From Leclercia adecarboxylata (lineage in GTDB: Bacteria; Pseudomonadota; Gammaproteobacteria; Enterobacterales; Enterobacteriaceae), in the NCBI RefSeq assembly GCF_006171285.1, contig NZ_CP040889.1, positions 3,596,001 through 3,660,000 of the forward strand: DNA of 64,000 nt. Direction: 5' to 3'. This document shows, in pieces, positions 1 through 8,250 of this stretch (its first letter is position 1; each line of letters starts with the position of its first letter). The notes beneath the pieces are model-generated. The model saw only the letters and a list, made by a program, of their open reading frames with translations. It made no database searches and was not told where the DNA came from. The translations under genes were made by a program, and so were the position numbers.

Positions 1-598
1 CGACAACAAATGAACCCCAGTTCGGGCCTTTCTCGTAGCGCGCACCCAGGGCGCTCAACTCATCTTCCACCAGGAACGGGACGATGTCGGTCAGTTCGAC
101 GTCGGCCTCTTCACCGTTGGTAAAGCCCGTCACCTTGCGGCCCTTGACCAGCGGCTCGCCGGATTCACTTTTAACATGGCGCAGCACGCCCGGCGCGTGG
201 CAGACGAAGCCGGTGGGTTTGCCCGCGCGGGTGAAGGCTTCAATCAGGGCGATGGAGGTCTGTGACTCCGCCAGATCCCACAGCGGGCCATGGCCGCCGG
301 GATAGAAGACGGTGTCAAAATCGTCCTGACGCACGCTGTCGAGTTTCAGGGTGTTGGCGAGCGCCTGCTGTGCCGCCGCATCGGCTTTGAAACGATCGGT
401 CATTTCGGTCTGGAAGTCGGGGAGATCGCTTTTCGGATCGAGCGGTGGCTGACCGCCTGCCGGGGAGGCCAGCACTACCTCGGCACCCGCATCCTTGAAG
501 ACGTAGTACGGGGCGGCAAACTCCTCCAGCCAGAAGCCGGTTTTCTTGCCGGTGTTGCCCAGTTCACTGTGAGAGGTGAGAACCATTAATACTTTCAT
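1..598 (-). CDS. DJ-1/PfpI family (class I glutamine amidotransferase-like) protein, 3' end outside window
   Basis: About 199 residues are visible; the stop codon lies beyond the left edge. The reading frame begins MKVLMVLTSHSELGNTGKKT with a GGAG ribosome site about 8 bases upstream. The core has the DJ-1/PfpI pattern: an early acidic residue in the HSELG segment, a PGGHGPLWDL strand-loop, and the nucleophile-elbow segment FVCHAPGVL containing the likely catalytic Cys. Relatives of this type are stress proteins, glyoxalase III-like or deglycase-like enzymes in the cytosol; which activity applies cannot be told from sequence. It is followed downstream on the same strand by nothing visible here, and the PQQ dehydrogenase upstream is a separate unit 83 bases away. 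Confidence 0.85.
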   Translation of the reverse strand, partial: MKVLMVLTSHSELGNTGKKTGFWLEEFAAPYYVFKDAGAEVVLASPAGGQPPLDPKSDLPDFQTEMTDRFKADAAAQQALANTLKLDSVRQDDFDTVFYPGGHGPLWDLAESQTSIALIEAFTRAGKPTGFVCHAPGVLRHVKSESGEPLVKGRKVTGFTNGEEADVELTDIVPFLVEDELSALGARYEKGPNWGSFVV

Positions 599-681
599 TG
601 CTATCTCCGGTGATGTGGATAGCTATAAAGGTAGCCTGGTTCAGCGAAGCCATCCCCGGAGGGATGGCTGTTTCGGAATGA

Positions 682-3111
682 TTACGGCAGCTTATACGCA
701 ATCACGTAGTCGCCGCGATCCGGCGAGTTCCGCGCGCCCCCGGCGGTGATCAGCAGATACTGCTTCCCGTCCACCGGCGATTTGTAGCTGATTGGCGTGC
801 TCTGGCTGCCCACCGGCAGGCGGGCTTTCCACACCTCTTTACCGGTCGAGGTATCGAAGGCGCGCAGGTAGTAATCCTGGGTGGAGGCGATAAACACCAG
901 GCCGCCCTGGGTCGCCATGGTGCCGCCGATGGTCGGCATACCGATTGGGATTGGCAGCCCCATCTTGACGCCAAACGGACCGGTATCCTTCACCGTCCCT
1001 ACCGGCACCTGCCAGGCAATCTTCTGGGTTTTCAGATCCACCGCAGTCAGCGTGCCAAACGGCGGCTTCTGGCAGGGGATCTCAACCGGCGACATAAAGC
1101 GCACTTTGGCGTTAATGGCGTATGGCGTACCGGCCAGCGGCACCGGGCGGCTGATGGCGGCGGCTTCGTTGCCGTCGTTTTTGGCGCCCTGAATCTCCGG
1201 GGAGGCCGGTATCAGCTGCACTTCCAGACCCACGCGCATGTCGTTGATAAACAGGTATTGATTCACCGGGTCAATCGACAGACCGCCCCAGTTCATGCCA
1301 CCTAACGAGCCCGGCAGGTTCAGCGACGGATCATCGCCCGGCGGGGTAAACAGGCCGTTGTAGCGTTTGGATTTAAACTCGATACGGCAGATCAGCTGGT
1401 CGAACGGCGTCGCGCCCCACATGTCGGACTCTTTCAGCACGTCCGCGCCAATGGTCGGCATGCCCACCGAGAACGGCTGGGTCGGGGAGTAGATCTCTTT
1501 CGGGATCTGGCCCTGAGTCACCTTGCGCTCTTCCACTTTGGTCAGCGGCTTGCCGGTAGCGCGATCCAGCACAAACAGCTGGCCGGATTTGGTGCCGAAG
1601 ATCAGCGCCGGGGTGGTTTTGCCATTGCCGGTCGGGAAATCAGTGAAGGTCGGCTGCATCGGGACGTCAAAGTCCCACAGATCGTTATGAACGGTCTGGT
1701 AAACCCATTTCACCTTACCGGTGCTGGCGTCCACGGCCACCATCGAGGCACCAAACTTACGATCGAGATCGTTGTGCTTCACGCCCCACAGGTCCACCGC
1801 CGCGCTGCCGGTCGGCATAAACACGGTGTTGGACTGCGGATCGTAAGACATCGGCGCCCACACGTTCGGGGTGGAGCGGGTGAAGTTTTCATTGGCCGGA
1901 GGTGCCTGCTGCTCGTCCGGTTTGCCCGGATCGAACGCCCAGCGCAGCTGGCCGGTGATGACGTCGAAGCCACGCACCACGCCGCCAGGCATATCCGTCG
2001 CCACGTTATCCGCGACGCGACCGCCGACAACAATGGTCGTACCGGCGAGCGTCGGGGCAGAGGTCGGGTAGTAGAGGCCGGTATCCGCCCCTTTACCCAT
2101 CTGCGCGCTCAGGCTGACGCGGCCGTGGTTGCCGAAGTCTTCGCAGAACTTACCGGTATCGGCATCCAGGGCCACCAGTTCCGGCGTCACGCTGTTCATG
2201 ATGATACGGCGTTTGCACTGGGCATCTGCGGGTAGTGAAACGGGCGCCACCGGAGAGGAGCCCGGCAGGGTGGGCTGCTGCAATGGGGCGCTGGCATCAA
2301 AGTAAGCCAGGCCGCGACAGCGCATCCACTTTTTCTGCTTCGCATTGATCTCGGTTTTCCACAGCTCTTTGCCGGTGGTGGCATCAACCGCAATCACATT
2401 GTTATGCGGGGTGCAGAGGAAGAGCATATTGCCGATCTGCAGCGGGGTCTGCTGATCTTCCGCGCCGCCGCCGTTCGGGCTGACGGGGATATCGCCGGTG
2501 CGATAGGTCCAGGCCACCTGCAGGTCTTTGACGTTATCGCGGGTGATCTGGTCCAGAGCCACAAAGCGCGATGCGCCCGGCGTGTTGCCGTAGTTCGCCC
2601 AGTTTTTCTGTTCTTCGCCAGGTTTCACCGGGGTGAGGGGAAGCTGTTCGCCCGACGCCGTCACCGGATCGTGCGGGACAAACATGCCGCCGACGGTAGC
2701 GGCAAAGGCCACTGCCAGCACCGCCGCAAGCGCGCCCGCGCCTTTCCAGCACGGGAATTTACCGGCACGACGGAGCAGCGCTGGCAGGGAGAGCGCCACC
2801 AGGATCCCGATGCCCGCGAGGGTCAACAGACGCGAGACCAGCGGCCAGAAATCGAAGCCGACATCCCACAGGGCCCACAGCGCAGTGCCCGCCAGAACCA
2901 CAAAATAGAGGGCCGCGCCACTCAGGCGCTGGCGCAGGATCTGCACGCCCGAGATGATGAGCAGACAGCCGCTGATCAGAAAATAGGGGCTGCCCTTAAC
3001 GCTGACCAGCTTTCCACCGTACCAGGCGAAGAATATCCCCATCGCCAGAATTATGACGCCCAGAATTCCCAGCAGCACTGCTGCGGTTCTGGACAATTTT
3101 TGAACGGACAT
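682..3111 (-). CDS. Membrane-bound PQQ-dependent dehydrogenase (glucose/quinate/shikimate family)
   Basis: The 809-residue product fits the usual ~800-residue size of this family. The N-terminal ~140 residues hold about five hydrophobic segments (inner-membrane anchor and quinone-interacting part); the rest is a beta-propeller dehydrogenase domain facing the periplasm, with repeated GKxLWK/W-type motifs such as TTGKELWKT and STGKVKWVY. The enzyme would oxidise glucose or a quinate-like substrate directly to the lactone and pass electrons to ubiquinone. I place the start at 3111 (MSVQKLSRT) because AGGGAAC lies about 7 bases upstream; an in-frame ATG at 3150 has no such site. No pqq synthesis genes are in the window, so the cofactor may be made elsewhere or taken up. 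Glucose versus quinate specificity is not resolvable by eye. Confidence 0.88.
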   Translation of the reverse strand: MSVQKLSRTAAVLLGILGVIILAMGIFFAWYGGKLVSVKGSPYFLISGCLLIISGVQILRQRLSGAALYFVVLAGTALWALWDVGFDFWPLVSRLLTLAGIGILVALSLPALLRRAGKFPCWKGAGALAAVLAVAFAATVGGMFVPHDPVTASGEQLPLTPVKPGEEQKNWANYGNTPGASRFVALDQITRDNVKDLQVAWTYRTGDIPVSPNGGGAEDQQTPLQIGNMLFLCTPHNNVIAVDATTGKELWKTEINAKQKKWMRCRGLAYFDASAPLQQPTLPGSSPVAPVSLPADAQCKRRIIMNSVTPELVALDADTGKFCEDFGNHGRVSLSAQMGKGADTGLYYPTSAPTLAGTTIVVGGRVADNVATDMPGGVVRGFDVITGQLRWAFDPGKPDEQQAPPANENFTRSTPNVWAPMSYDPQSNTVFMPTGSAAVDLWGVKHNDLDRKFGASMVAVDASTGKVKWVYQTVHNDLWDFDVPMQPTFTDFPTGNGKTTPALIFGTKSGQLFVLDRATGKPLTKVEERKVTQGQIPKEIYSPTQPFSVGMPTIGADVLKESDMWGATPFDQLICRIEFKSKRYNGLFTPPGDDPSLNLPGSLGGMNWGGLSIDPVNQYLFINDMRVGLEVQLIPASPEIQGAKNDGNEAAAISRPVPLAGTPYAINAKVRFMSPVEIPCQKPPFGTLTAVDLKTQKIAWQVPVGTVKDTGPFGVKMGLPIPIGMPTIGGTMATQGGLVFIASTQDYYLRAFDTSTGKEVWKARLPVGSQSTPISYKSPVDGKQYLLITAGGARNSPDRGDYVIAYKLP

Positions 3112-3290
3112 AAATGTTCCCTGATGTTGACTAAAAATGAGTGATATCACTCAAAAGTGACGATTTATAATCTAAGGCGCGCGAGTGTACAACATCCAGG
3201 TAACAATATATTTACCAGAAATAGCTTTATTCTCCTGTCCGGGAAGGAGGACAATCCTGGTAAATCTCAGACACATCAAGGAACAGAGCG

Positions 3291-3728
3291 ATGGTTAAGG
3301 TACGTGACGCGCAGGCGGAGGATTTTGAGGCATGGTTACGGCTGTGGAACGGCTATCTCGATTTTTACGGCACCAGGCTGGATGAGGCGGTGACGCTGGC
3401 GACCTGGCGTCGGGTGCTCGCGGCGGATTCGGGGCTGTTTTGCCGTCTGGCAGAAACCGAACAGGGCGTGGTGGGATTCGCGATTTGCGTGCTGCATGAA
3501 GGGACCTGGGTGACGCAGCCCCTGTGCTATCTGGAAGATCTGTTTGTGGATGACGCGGCGCGCGGCAAGGGCGCGGGCAGGGCGCTGATTGAAGCCGTGA
3601 TTAGTGAGGCCCGGGAGAAAGGGTGGTCGAAGGTCTACTGGGTCACCCGGGAGGGCAATCCTGCCCGGGCGCTGTATGACAAGCTGGCAACGGTGGATGA
3701 TTATGTTCGGTACAGGATTACGGTTTAG
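3291..3728 (+). CDS. GNAT family N-acetyltransferase
   Basis: A 145-residue single-domain acetyltransferase. Motif A, the acetyl-CoA pyrophosphate loop, is seen at about residues 87-103 as LEDLFVDDAARGKGAGRALI (consensus R/QxxGxG/A), followed by a beta-alpha unit and a C-terminal NPARALYDKLA segment typical of the last helix. It is encoded alone, divergently from the PQQ dehydrogenase. Substrate is unknown; the family acetylates amines on small molecules or proteins. The 3' end of this gene is partly duplicated about 500 bases downstream (see 4189-4232). Confidence 0.9.
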   Translation: MVKVRDAQAEDFEAWLRLWNGYLDFYGTRLDEAVTLATWRRVLAADSGLFCRLAETEQGVVGFAICVLHEGTWVTQPLCYLEDLFVDDAARGKGAGRALIEAVISEAREKGWSKVYWVTREGNPARALYDKLATVDDYVRYRITV

Positions 3729-3778
3729 GTGTTTGTACGTTCACTTTGGGGGGAGTGAAACATACCGCACCGGTTTGC

Positions 3779-3818
3779 TCCCTCTCCTCTTTGGGGAGAG
3801 GGCTGGGGTGAGGGAGAA
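3779..3818 (+). repeat. Short intergenic repeat, CCCTCTCC...GGAGAGGG type, copy 1
   Basis: A hairpin of CCCTCTCC pairing with GGGGAGAGG, followed by a GGGTGAGGG tail. Near-identical copies occur at 9025-9060 (opposite strand) and 44590-44625, all just outside coding regions. It behaves as a dispersed intergenic repeat of the genome. Any terminator role is unclear because no U-run follows. Confidence 0.7.
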
Positions 3819-3938
3819 CATGCCGCACCGGAGGTGGTTCCGTTCACCTTACGTTCCTTGCTTCTCTGTAAACCGCGTTACCTGTGAACGTGTAAAGGGG
3901 GCTATCGCGCCCCCTTTACAATCCCGGCTCCCGGCAAA

Positions 3939-4078
3939 GAAAATCGTCGCTTCGCGATGCCTTCGGCTTATTCCCGCAGGCTTAGGGTCGGGCGTGATCC
4001 TACATCCTTGTAGGTCACGCCCTCTCGGCGCATCCCTGCGCCTCGCCCCGGCCTGCGGGCAACGCCTCAGCGATTTTC
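3939..4078. repeat. 140-bp imperfect palindromic element (MITE-like)
   Basis: Outer arms GAAAATCG (3939-3946) and CGATTTTC (4071-4078) are exact inverted repeats; inner arms CCCGCAGGC (3973-3981) and GCCTGCGGG (4051-4059) are exact; a central hairpin at 3990-4022 pairs GGGCGTGA with TCACGCCC. The symmetry continues weakly beyond the outer arms to about 3922 and 4092. It has the nested-hairpin layout of ERIC-like or MITE-like elements but not a sequence I recognise. It is preceded by a separate hairpin at about 3894-3920 (AAAGGGGGC with GCCCCCTTT). Confidence 0.6.
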
Positions 4079-4143
4079 AGCCGGACCAGGGAGTCGCTGT
4101 AACTCTTGTATTATTCTGCAATTATTTCATTGCGTTAAGTTCA

Positions 4144-4188
4144 TAGGCCGGGTAAGGCGGAGCCGCCACCCGGCATTGTTGCGCCGGG
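4144..4188. repeat. REP palindrome
   Basis: GCCGGGT (4147-4153) pairs with ACCCGGC (4168-4174) around an AAGGCGGAGCCGCC core, followed by a GCGCCGGG half. The same unit recurs at 8415, 8548, 8922, 15659 and 19323, always between or at the ends of genes, as expected for enterobacterial REP/BIME sequences. Confidence 0.85.
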
Positions 4189-4232
4189 AGGGCGCTTTAA
4201 GACAAGCTCGCAACGGTGGATGATTACGGTTT
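4189..4232 (+). pseudogene. Duplicated 3' tail of the GNAT gene
   Basis: Bases 4201-4226 match 3678-3703 inside the acetyltransferase gene at all but one position, with weaker similarity just upstream (GGGCGCT) and the final ACGGTTTA also shared. It lies immediately after a REP. It is a fragment of about 40 bases, not a gene; it may mark an insertion or a repeat-mediated rearrangement that separated it from the intact copy. Confidence 0.65.
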
Positions 4233-4267
4233 AATAATCATCCAGGTTTAAGCTCGATAGCGGAACC

Positions 4268-5197
4268 TTAGCGGCTTGTGTTTAAAACCTGCAAAATATT
4301 CCCGGCCGCGACGGTGCCCATTTTGATATACGAGGCTTCACTCACGCCGCCAATATGAGGGGAAATAATCACATCTTCTCTCCCTTGCCAGACATGGGGG
4401 GCCGCCAGCGGCTCGACCGTAAAGCTGTCCAGCGCGGCGCTTCGCAGGATCCCCTCGTCCAGGGCGTGAATCAGGGCGTTATCATCAATCAAACCCCCGC
4501 GCGCGGTATTAACCAGAATAGCGCCTCGCTTACAGCGGGCGAGCGTTTCAGCGTTAACCATACCGCGATTGTCCGCGGTTAAAGGGCAGTGCAGGGAGAT
4601 CACGTCCGCGCTGGACAGCAGGTCATTTAGCGTCTCTGCACGCTCGCAGGAGGACGGCAGGGTTTTCGCAAAGGGATCGTAGGCCAGCACGCGCATGCCG
4701 AACGCGTTACCCACCGTGGCGACACGGGAGCCAATCGCCCCCAGACCGATCAGGCCCAGGGTAAGGCCTTCCAGCTCCAGAGATTTATGCGTGGATTTAT
4801 CCCAGTGGCCGTCGCGCAGACGTTTATCGAGGGAGACAACAGACTTGGCGCAGGCGAGGATCATGGCCCATGTGTGTTCCGCCACGGCGGCGGCGTTGGC
4901 ACCGGGCGCAGAACAGACGGCAATATTCCGTTCAGCCGCTGCCGCCTGATCGATGACGTCAATGCCGCTGCCATGCTTGGAAATAACCTTCAGCCCCGGG
5001 GCTGCATCCATAATACGGGCCGTGATCTTGCCGTAACGCACCAGGATCGCCACAGGATTATACTGCTCGCAGAGCGCGATCAGCTGCGCTTCCGTGGGCT
5101 GGCGACCGGCATACACCATCTCATAGTCACCCAGCATCGCGACGGCCTGCTCAGCCAGATCGCTTCCGGTAACCAGAATGACCTTTTTATTGCCCAT
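4268..5197 (-). CDS. D-isomer specific 2-hydroxyacid dehydrogenase, NAD-binding (SerA-like)
   Basis: A 309-residue enzyme with the two-domain fold of D-2-hydroxyacid dehydrogenases. The NAD-binding Rossmann motif GLIGLGAIGSRVA is at about residues 148-160; the catalytic Arg is likely in VNTARGGLID, the Glu in the following helix, and the His in the SPHIGGVSE segment near the C-terminus. It lacks the regulatory ACT domain of true SerA and is short, so it is more likely a catabolic or hydroxypyruvate/phosphoglycerate-like reductase. Its start overlaps the stop of the RraA-type gene by one base (TAATG), so the two are translated from one message. Confidence 0.88.
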   Translation of the reverse strand: MGNKKVILVTGSDLAEQAVAMLGDYEMVYAGRQPTEAQLIALCEQYNPVAILVRYGKITARIMDAAPGLKVISKHGSGIDVIDQAAAAERNIAVCSAPGANAAAVAEHTWAMILACAKSVVSLDKRLRDGHWDKSTHKSLELEGLTLGLIGLGAIGSRVATVGNAFGMRVLAYDPFAKTLPSSCERAETLNDLLSSADVISLHCPLTADNRGMVNAETLARCKRGAILVNTARGGLIDDNALIHALDEGILRSAALDSFTVEPLAAPHVWQGREDVIISPHIGGVSEASYIKMGTVAAGNILQVLNTSR

Positions 5198-5889
5198 TAC
5201 AGCGTCTCCCCGTCGGTTAACATTCCTGCTTTGCGCAACGCGTCATTCAGCCAGTGCGGGCGCAGATCGCCTTTGCGAATGGCCTCAAGGCGGCGGGTTT
5301 CGGTCTCCAGCTTCTCTTTGGCCAGGATGATAACCTGCTGCACTTCATCGCGTGGAATGACCACCACCCCGTCAATATCCGCCACCACCAGATCCCCGGG
5401 ACGCACGGTCGCACCGGCAACGGAGATGGCATGGTTCACCCGGCCCGGGATCGATTTGGTGGGGCCACACGGGTTAAGGCCTGCGGAGAACACGGGGTAA
5501 TTCCCTTTACTCAGGGTGTCGGCATCACGCACCGCACCGTCAATGATGATCCCGGCAATGCCGCTGGCCTCGGCCTGAGTCGCCATAATTTCACCCAACA
5601 GGGCGCAGCTGATATCGCCCTTGCCATCCACCACCAGCACATCGCCGGGTTGGGCAACCGCCATTGCGGCATGAATCGCCAGATTGTCACCCGGGCGTAC
5701 TTCAACAGTAATGGCCGGGCCGGCAACGGCCATATGCGGTGCCAGGGGTTTGATACGTCCGTGCAGCGTCCCGCGGCGCCCGGCAACGTCTGCAAGGATG
5801 GCGGCCTGATACTCGGCGGCCTGGCGGACCTCTTCTTCTGACACACGACTGAACTCGCGATTGATCATTGGTTTCTCTGTAGCGGACAT
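5197..5889 (-). CDS. RraA-like 4-hydroxy-2-oxoacid aldolase / oxaloacetate decarboxylase family protein
   Basis: A 230-residue protein of the RraA/HMG-aldolase family. The core contains the GDVLVVDGKGDISCALLGEI segment and GIAGIIIDGAVRDADTL, which in family aldolases carries the metal-coordinating Asp and the Arg contacting pyruvate (G-AVRD). Family members split 4-hydroxy-4-methyl-2-oxoglutarate-type substrates or decarboxylate oxaloacetate. The start is set at 5889 because GGAG lies 7 bases upstream; an ATG at 5901 falls on top of that site. It is first in a two-gene operon with the hydroxyacid dehydrogenase, divergent from the IclR regulator, pointing to breakdown of a specific organic acid. 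Confidence 0.85.
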   Translation of the reverse strand: MSATEKPMINREFSRVSEEEVRQAAEYQAAILADVAGRRGTLHGRIKPLAPHMAVAGPAITVEVRPGDNLAIHAAMAVAQPGDVLVVDGKGDISCALLGEIMATQAEASGIAGIIIDGAVRDADTLSKGNYPVFSAGLNPCGPTKSIPGRVNHAISVAGATVRPGDLVVADIDGVVVIPRDEVQQVIILAKEKLETETRRLEAIRKGDLRPHWLNDALRKAGMLTDGETL

Positions 5890-5908
5890 GAATGTCTCCA
5901 TATTGTTT

Positions 5909-6015
5909 TACTGTGTACAATGCAGGTGTACAATACAAAACAACTATAGCGGTGTTGATTTGCTTTTAGCCAGAGCTACATTGGCGTTTGTGATGTAAAC
6001 ACGAAGTGACTCACA
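5909..6015 (-). promoter_or_regulatory. Promoter/operator region of the RraA-dehydrogenase operon, matching the one at 8256-8362
   Basis: Read on the minus strand, a TATAGT -10 (5943-5948) has no good -35. A GTACAA half-site preceded by a degenerate TTTTAC half lies downstream of the presumed transcription start. A conserved GATGTAAA...GTGACTCACA block (5992-6015) lies upstream. All three elements recur at exactly the same spacing in front of the MFS gene, offset by 2347 bases without gaps. A direct repeat GTGTACAAT (5913-5921 and 5926-5934) is also present here. The likely binder is the IclR protein encoded next door, though GTAC palindromes also suit FadR-type GntR regulators. Confidence 0.6.
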
Positions 6016-6058
6016 AAATTTGCGGTACACTCTTTGCCGACCAGAACAGGAGAAAATG

Positions 6059-6787
6059 ATGGGTAATGAAGGCGTTGTGGCGGTTGAAAAGGCACTGGCT
6101 TTACTGGATTGTTTTCGTCCCGGAGACGAGAGCCTGACGTTGACCGCGCTGGCACAGTTGTCGGGATATCATAAAACCACCGTGTACCGGTTGATGAATT
6201 CTCTGGAACGCATGAATTACGTCGTCAGACATGATGATGGCAACTATGCCCTGGGTCCGCGTCTACTTTATCTGGGTAAGCTCTACGAGCAGTCGTTCCA
6301 CCTCTCACGCGTGGTGCAGCCGGAGTTACAGGCCTTGTCCATGGCATCACAGGAGAGCGCAAGCTGGTACGTGCTGGAGGGCGGGCAGCGTCTTTGTCTG
6401 TTTCGTGCCGAAGCCTCTCACGGGCTGCGCCACAGCAATCTGCCGGGCAGCCAGTTCCCGCTGGATAATTCCGCCATCAGCAAGGTGCTCCGCCACTGGG
6501 GGTTGAATGAAGCCTTGCCGGAAGGTGAGCCGTCGGTGCCGCTCTACACCTCAGGGGCGCGCGATCCCCACACCGCCGCCTTTGCAATGCCGGTGTTTGG
6601 CGTGCATGACAAACTTATCGCTGCCCTGGCGCTGACCGGGCCGTCGTCAAGGCTGACCGAAGATCGCCGGGATCGGGAAGTAAGCCAGCTGATGAAGGCC
6701 ACCGCCAGCCGCCTTTCGTTGAAGATGGGAGCCAGCAAGCCATTTTGCATTGCGTTCTACGGCGAAACAGAAGAGCCGGAGAGCTGA
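6059..6787 (+). CDS. IclR family transcriptional regulator
   Basis: A 242-residue regulator with an N-terminal winged helix (about residues 8-70; AVEKALALLDCF then LTALAQLSGYHKTTVYRLMNSL as the recognition HTH) and a C-terminal IclR effector-binding GAF-like domain (about 80-230) that typically binds small organic acids. AGGAG precedes two adjacent ATGs at 6056 and 6059; 6059 has the better spacing. It is divergent from the RraA-dehydrogenase operon and faces the convergent MFS gene, so it probably controls both through the shared elements at 5909-6015 and 8251-8362. Effector unknown. Confidence 0.9.
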   Translation: MGNEGVVAVEKALALLDCFRPGDESLTLTALAQLSGYHKTTVYRLMNSLERMNYVVRHDDGNYALGPRLLYLGKLYEQSFHLSRVVQPELQALSMASQESASWYVLEGGQRLCLFRAEASHGLRHSNLPGSQFPLDNSAISKVLRHWGLNEALPEGEPSVPLYTSGARDPHTAAFAMPVFGVHDKLIAALALTGPSSRLTEDRRDREVSQLMKATASRLSLKMGASKPFCIAFYGETEEPES

Positions 6788-6823
6788 TGCCTGCACGCGG
6801 GACCGGAGTCCCGTGTGGTCATC

Positions 6824-8158
6824 TTAATGGGTCAGCTGGTTTTCCTGGCTCACGTGACGGCGAGCCTGACGTCCCATCACCAGCACCGCAATTCCCCCGG
6901 CAATACACAGACCTGCCAGTGGAAGCATCGCCAGCGTATGGCTGCCGGTGCGTTCATTGATGATGCCGTAAGCGTTCACCATCACCACACCGCCAATCAG
7001 GTTAGCAATGGCCCCGATGGCAGCCAGCCCTGCAGCTGCCGACGTGCTGTTCATCCAGCCCGACGCCAGCGCCCAGAATGGACCTTTCATCGAGTACGCC
7101 CCAATCAGCATCACGCTGAGGATCGCAATTGTTACCGGCAGAGAGATGCTGACAAACGCCGCGAACACGCCTGCTGCAATTAAGAACAGGGTCAGCGCGG
7201 TATGCCAGCGACGCTCGTTGCTGCGGTCTGAGCTGCGTCCCCATACGATCATCAGCACCGATGCCAGACCGTAAGGGATGGCGTTGAGCAGACCGGTGGT
7301 CAAGTTATCGAGGTGGAACGATTTCAGAAGCTGCGGTGACCAGACGCTGATGGTGGTACCAGCCGAGGACGCGCCGGTGTAGATCAGCGCCATTAGCCAG
7401 ATGTGACGGTGTTTCAGCAATTGCCAGGTCGTCTGGTGGCCGATATTTTTTGACTGCTGACGTTCACTTTCAAGGGTAGATTCCAGCCACTCTTTTTGTT
7501 CAGTGCTCAGCCAGCTGGCCTGATGCGGGCGGTCGCGGAGAATAAACCAGGCCACAATCCCCAACAGCACGGCCGGTAAGCCTTCAATGATGAACAGCAG
7601 ATGCCAGCCGCGCAGACCCATCCAGCCATCCAGCGTCAGGATCAGGCCGGAGAGGGGAGAGCCGATAAAGTTGGCCAGCGGGATCGCCACCATAAACGAG
7701 GCGATGATCCGTGCCCGGTAGCGGGACGGGATCCACCAGGTGAGATACAGCACCACGCCCGGGAAAAAGCCTGCCTCTGCCGCGCCGAGCAGAAAACGCA
7801 CGATATAGAGCGACGTTGTGCTCTCAACCAGCGACATGCACATCGATACCACGCCCCAGCTAATCATAATGCGCGGGATCCACAGTCGCGCGCCGACCTT
7901 CTGCATTGCCAGGTTGCTCGGCACTTCAAACAGGAAATAGGCAACAAAGTAGAGACTGCTGGCGAAGCCAAACGCGGCCTTGCTGAGGCCGAGATCTTCG
8001 TTCATCTGCAGCGACGCCATGCCAATGTTTCCGCGATCGATAATCGAGACCAGGTAGCTGACGATCAGAAACGGGAGGATGCGCCAGATAACCTTGCGCA
8101 TGGTCTCTCTTTCTATGGCTTCAGTGGCCGTAACGGGGTTACGAGTGTGCTCTGTCAT
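6824..8158 (-). CDS. MFS transporter, anion:cation symporter (ACS) family
   Basis: A 444-residue major facilitator with about 12 membrane segments. The N-terminal half has the ACS-type start (IIDRGNIGMASLQMNEDLGLS in TM1-loop) and the loop 2-3 region around EVPSNLAMQKVGARLWIPRI. Relatives such as the glucarate, galactonate and hexuronate carriers import sugar acids or aromatic acids with protons. The start at 8158 (MTEHTRNP) is chosen because AGGA lies 6-8 bases upstream; longer in-frame starts overlap the promoter elements. It is transcribed toward the IclR gene and shares control sequences with the RraA-dehydrogenase operon, so it most likely imports that operon's substrate. Confidence 0.88.
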   Translation of the reverse strand: MTEHTRNPVTATEAIERETMRKVIWRILPFLIVSYLVSIIDRGNIGMASLQMNEDLGLSKAAFGFASSLYFVAYFLFEVPSNLAMQKVGARLWIPRIMISWGVVSMCMSLVESTTSLYIVRFLLGAAEAGFFPGVVLYLTWWIPSRYRARIIASFMVAIPLANFIGSPLSGLILTLDGWMGLRGWHLLFIIEGLPAVLLGIVAWFILRDRPHQASWLSTEQKEWLESTLESERQQSKNIGHQTTWQLLKHRHIWLMALIYTGASSAGTTISVWSPQLLKSFHLDNLTTGLLNAIPYGLASVLMIVWGRSSDRSNERRWHTALTLFLIAAGVFAAFVSISLPVTIAILSVMLIGAYSMKGPFWALASGWMNSTSAAAGLAAIGAIANLIGGVVMVNAYGIINERTGSHTLAMLPLAGLCIAGGIAVLVMGRQARRHVSQENQLTH

Positions 8159-8250
8159 TATTTCCTCGCAGGGTTTCATTATGTTTATCAGGAAATTCTC
8201 AGCAAAGTAAGCAGCCCTTCTTGTTGTTAACCGGCTTGCTGCTTTTTGTT

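Noticed and set aside
2404..3144. 246-residue plus-strand frame opposite the PQQ dehydrogenase
   Set aside because: It is the mirror of a GC-rich coding region, has no ribosome site and shows no protein family features; the dehydrogenase frame fully explains the sequence.
5992..6015. CRP site in the shared upstream block
   Set aside because: TGTGA and TCACA halves can be found but not at the 6-base spacing of a CRP site, and the copy at 8339 loses one half.
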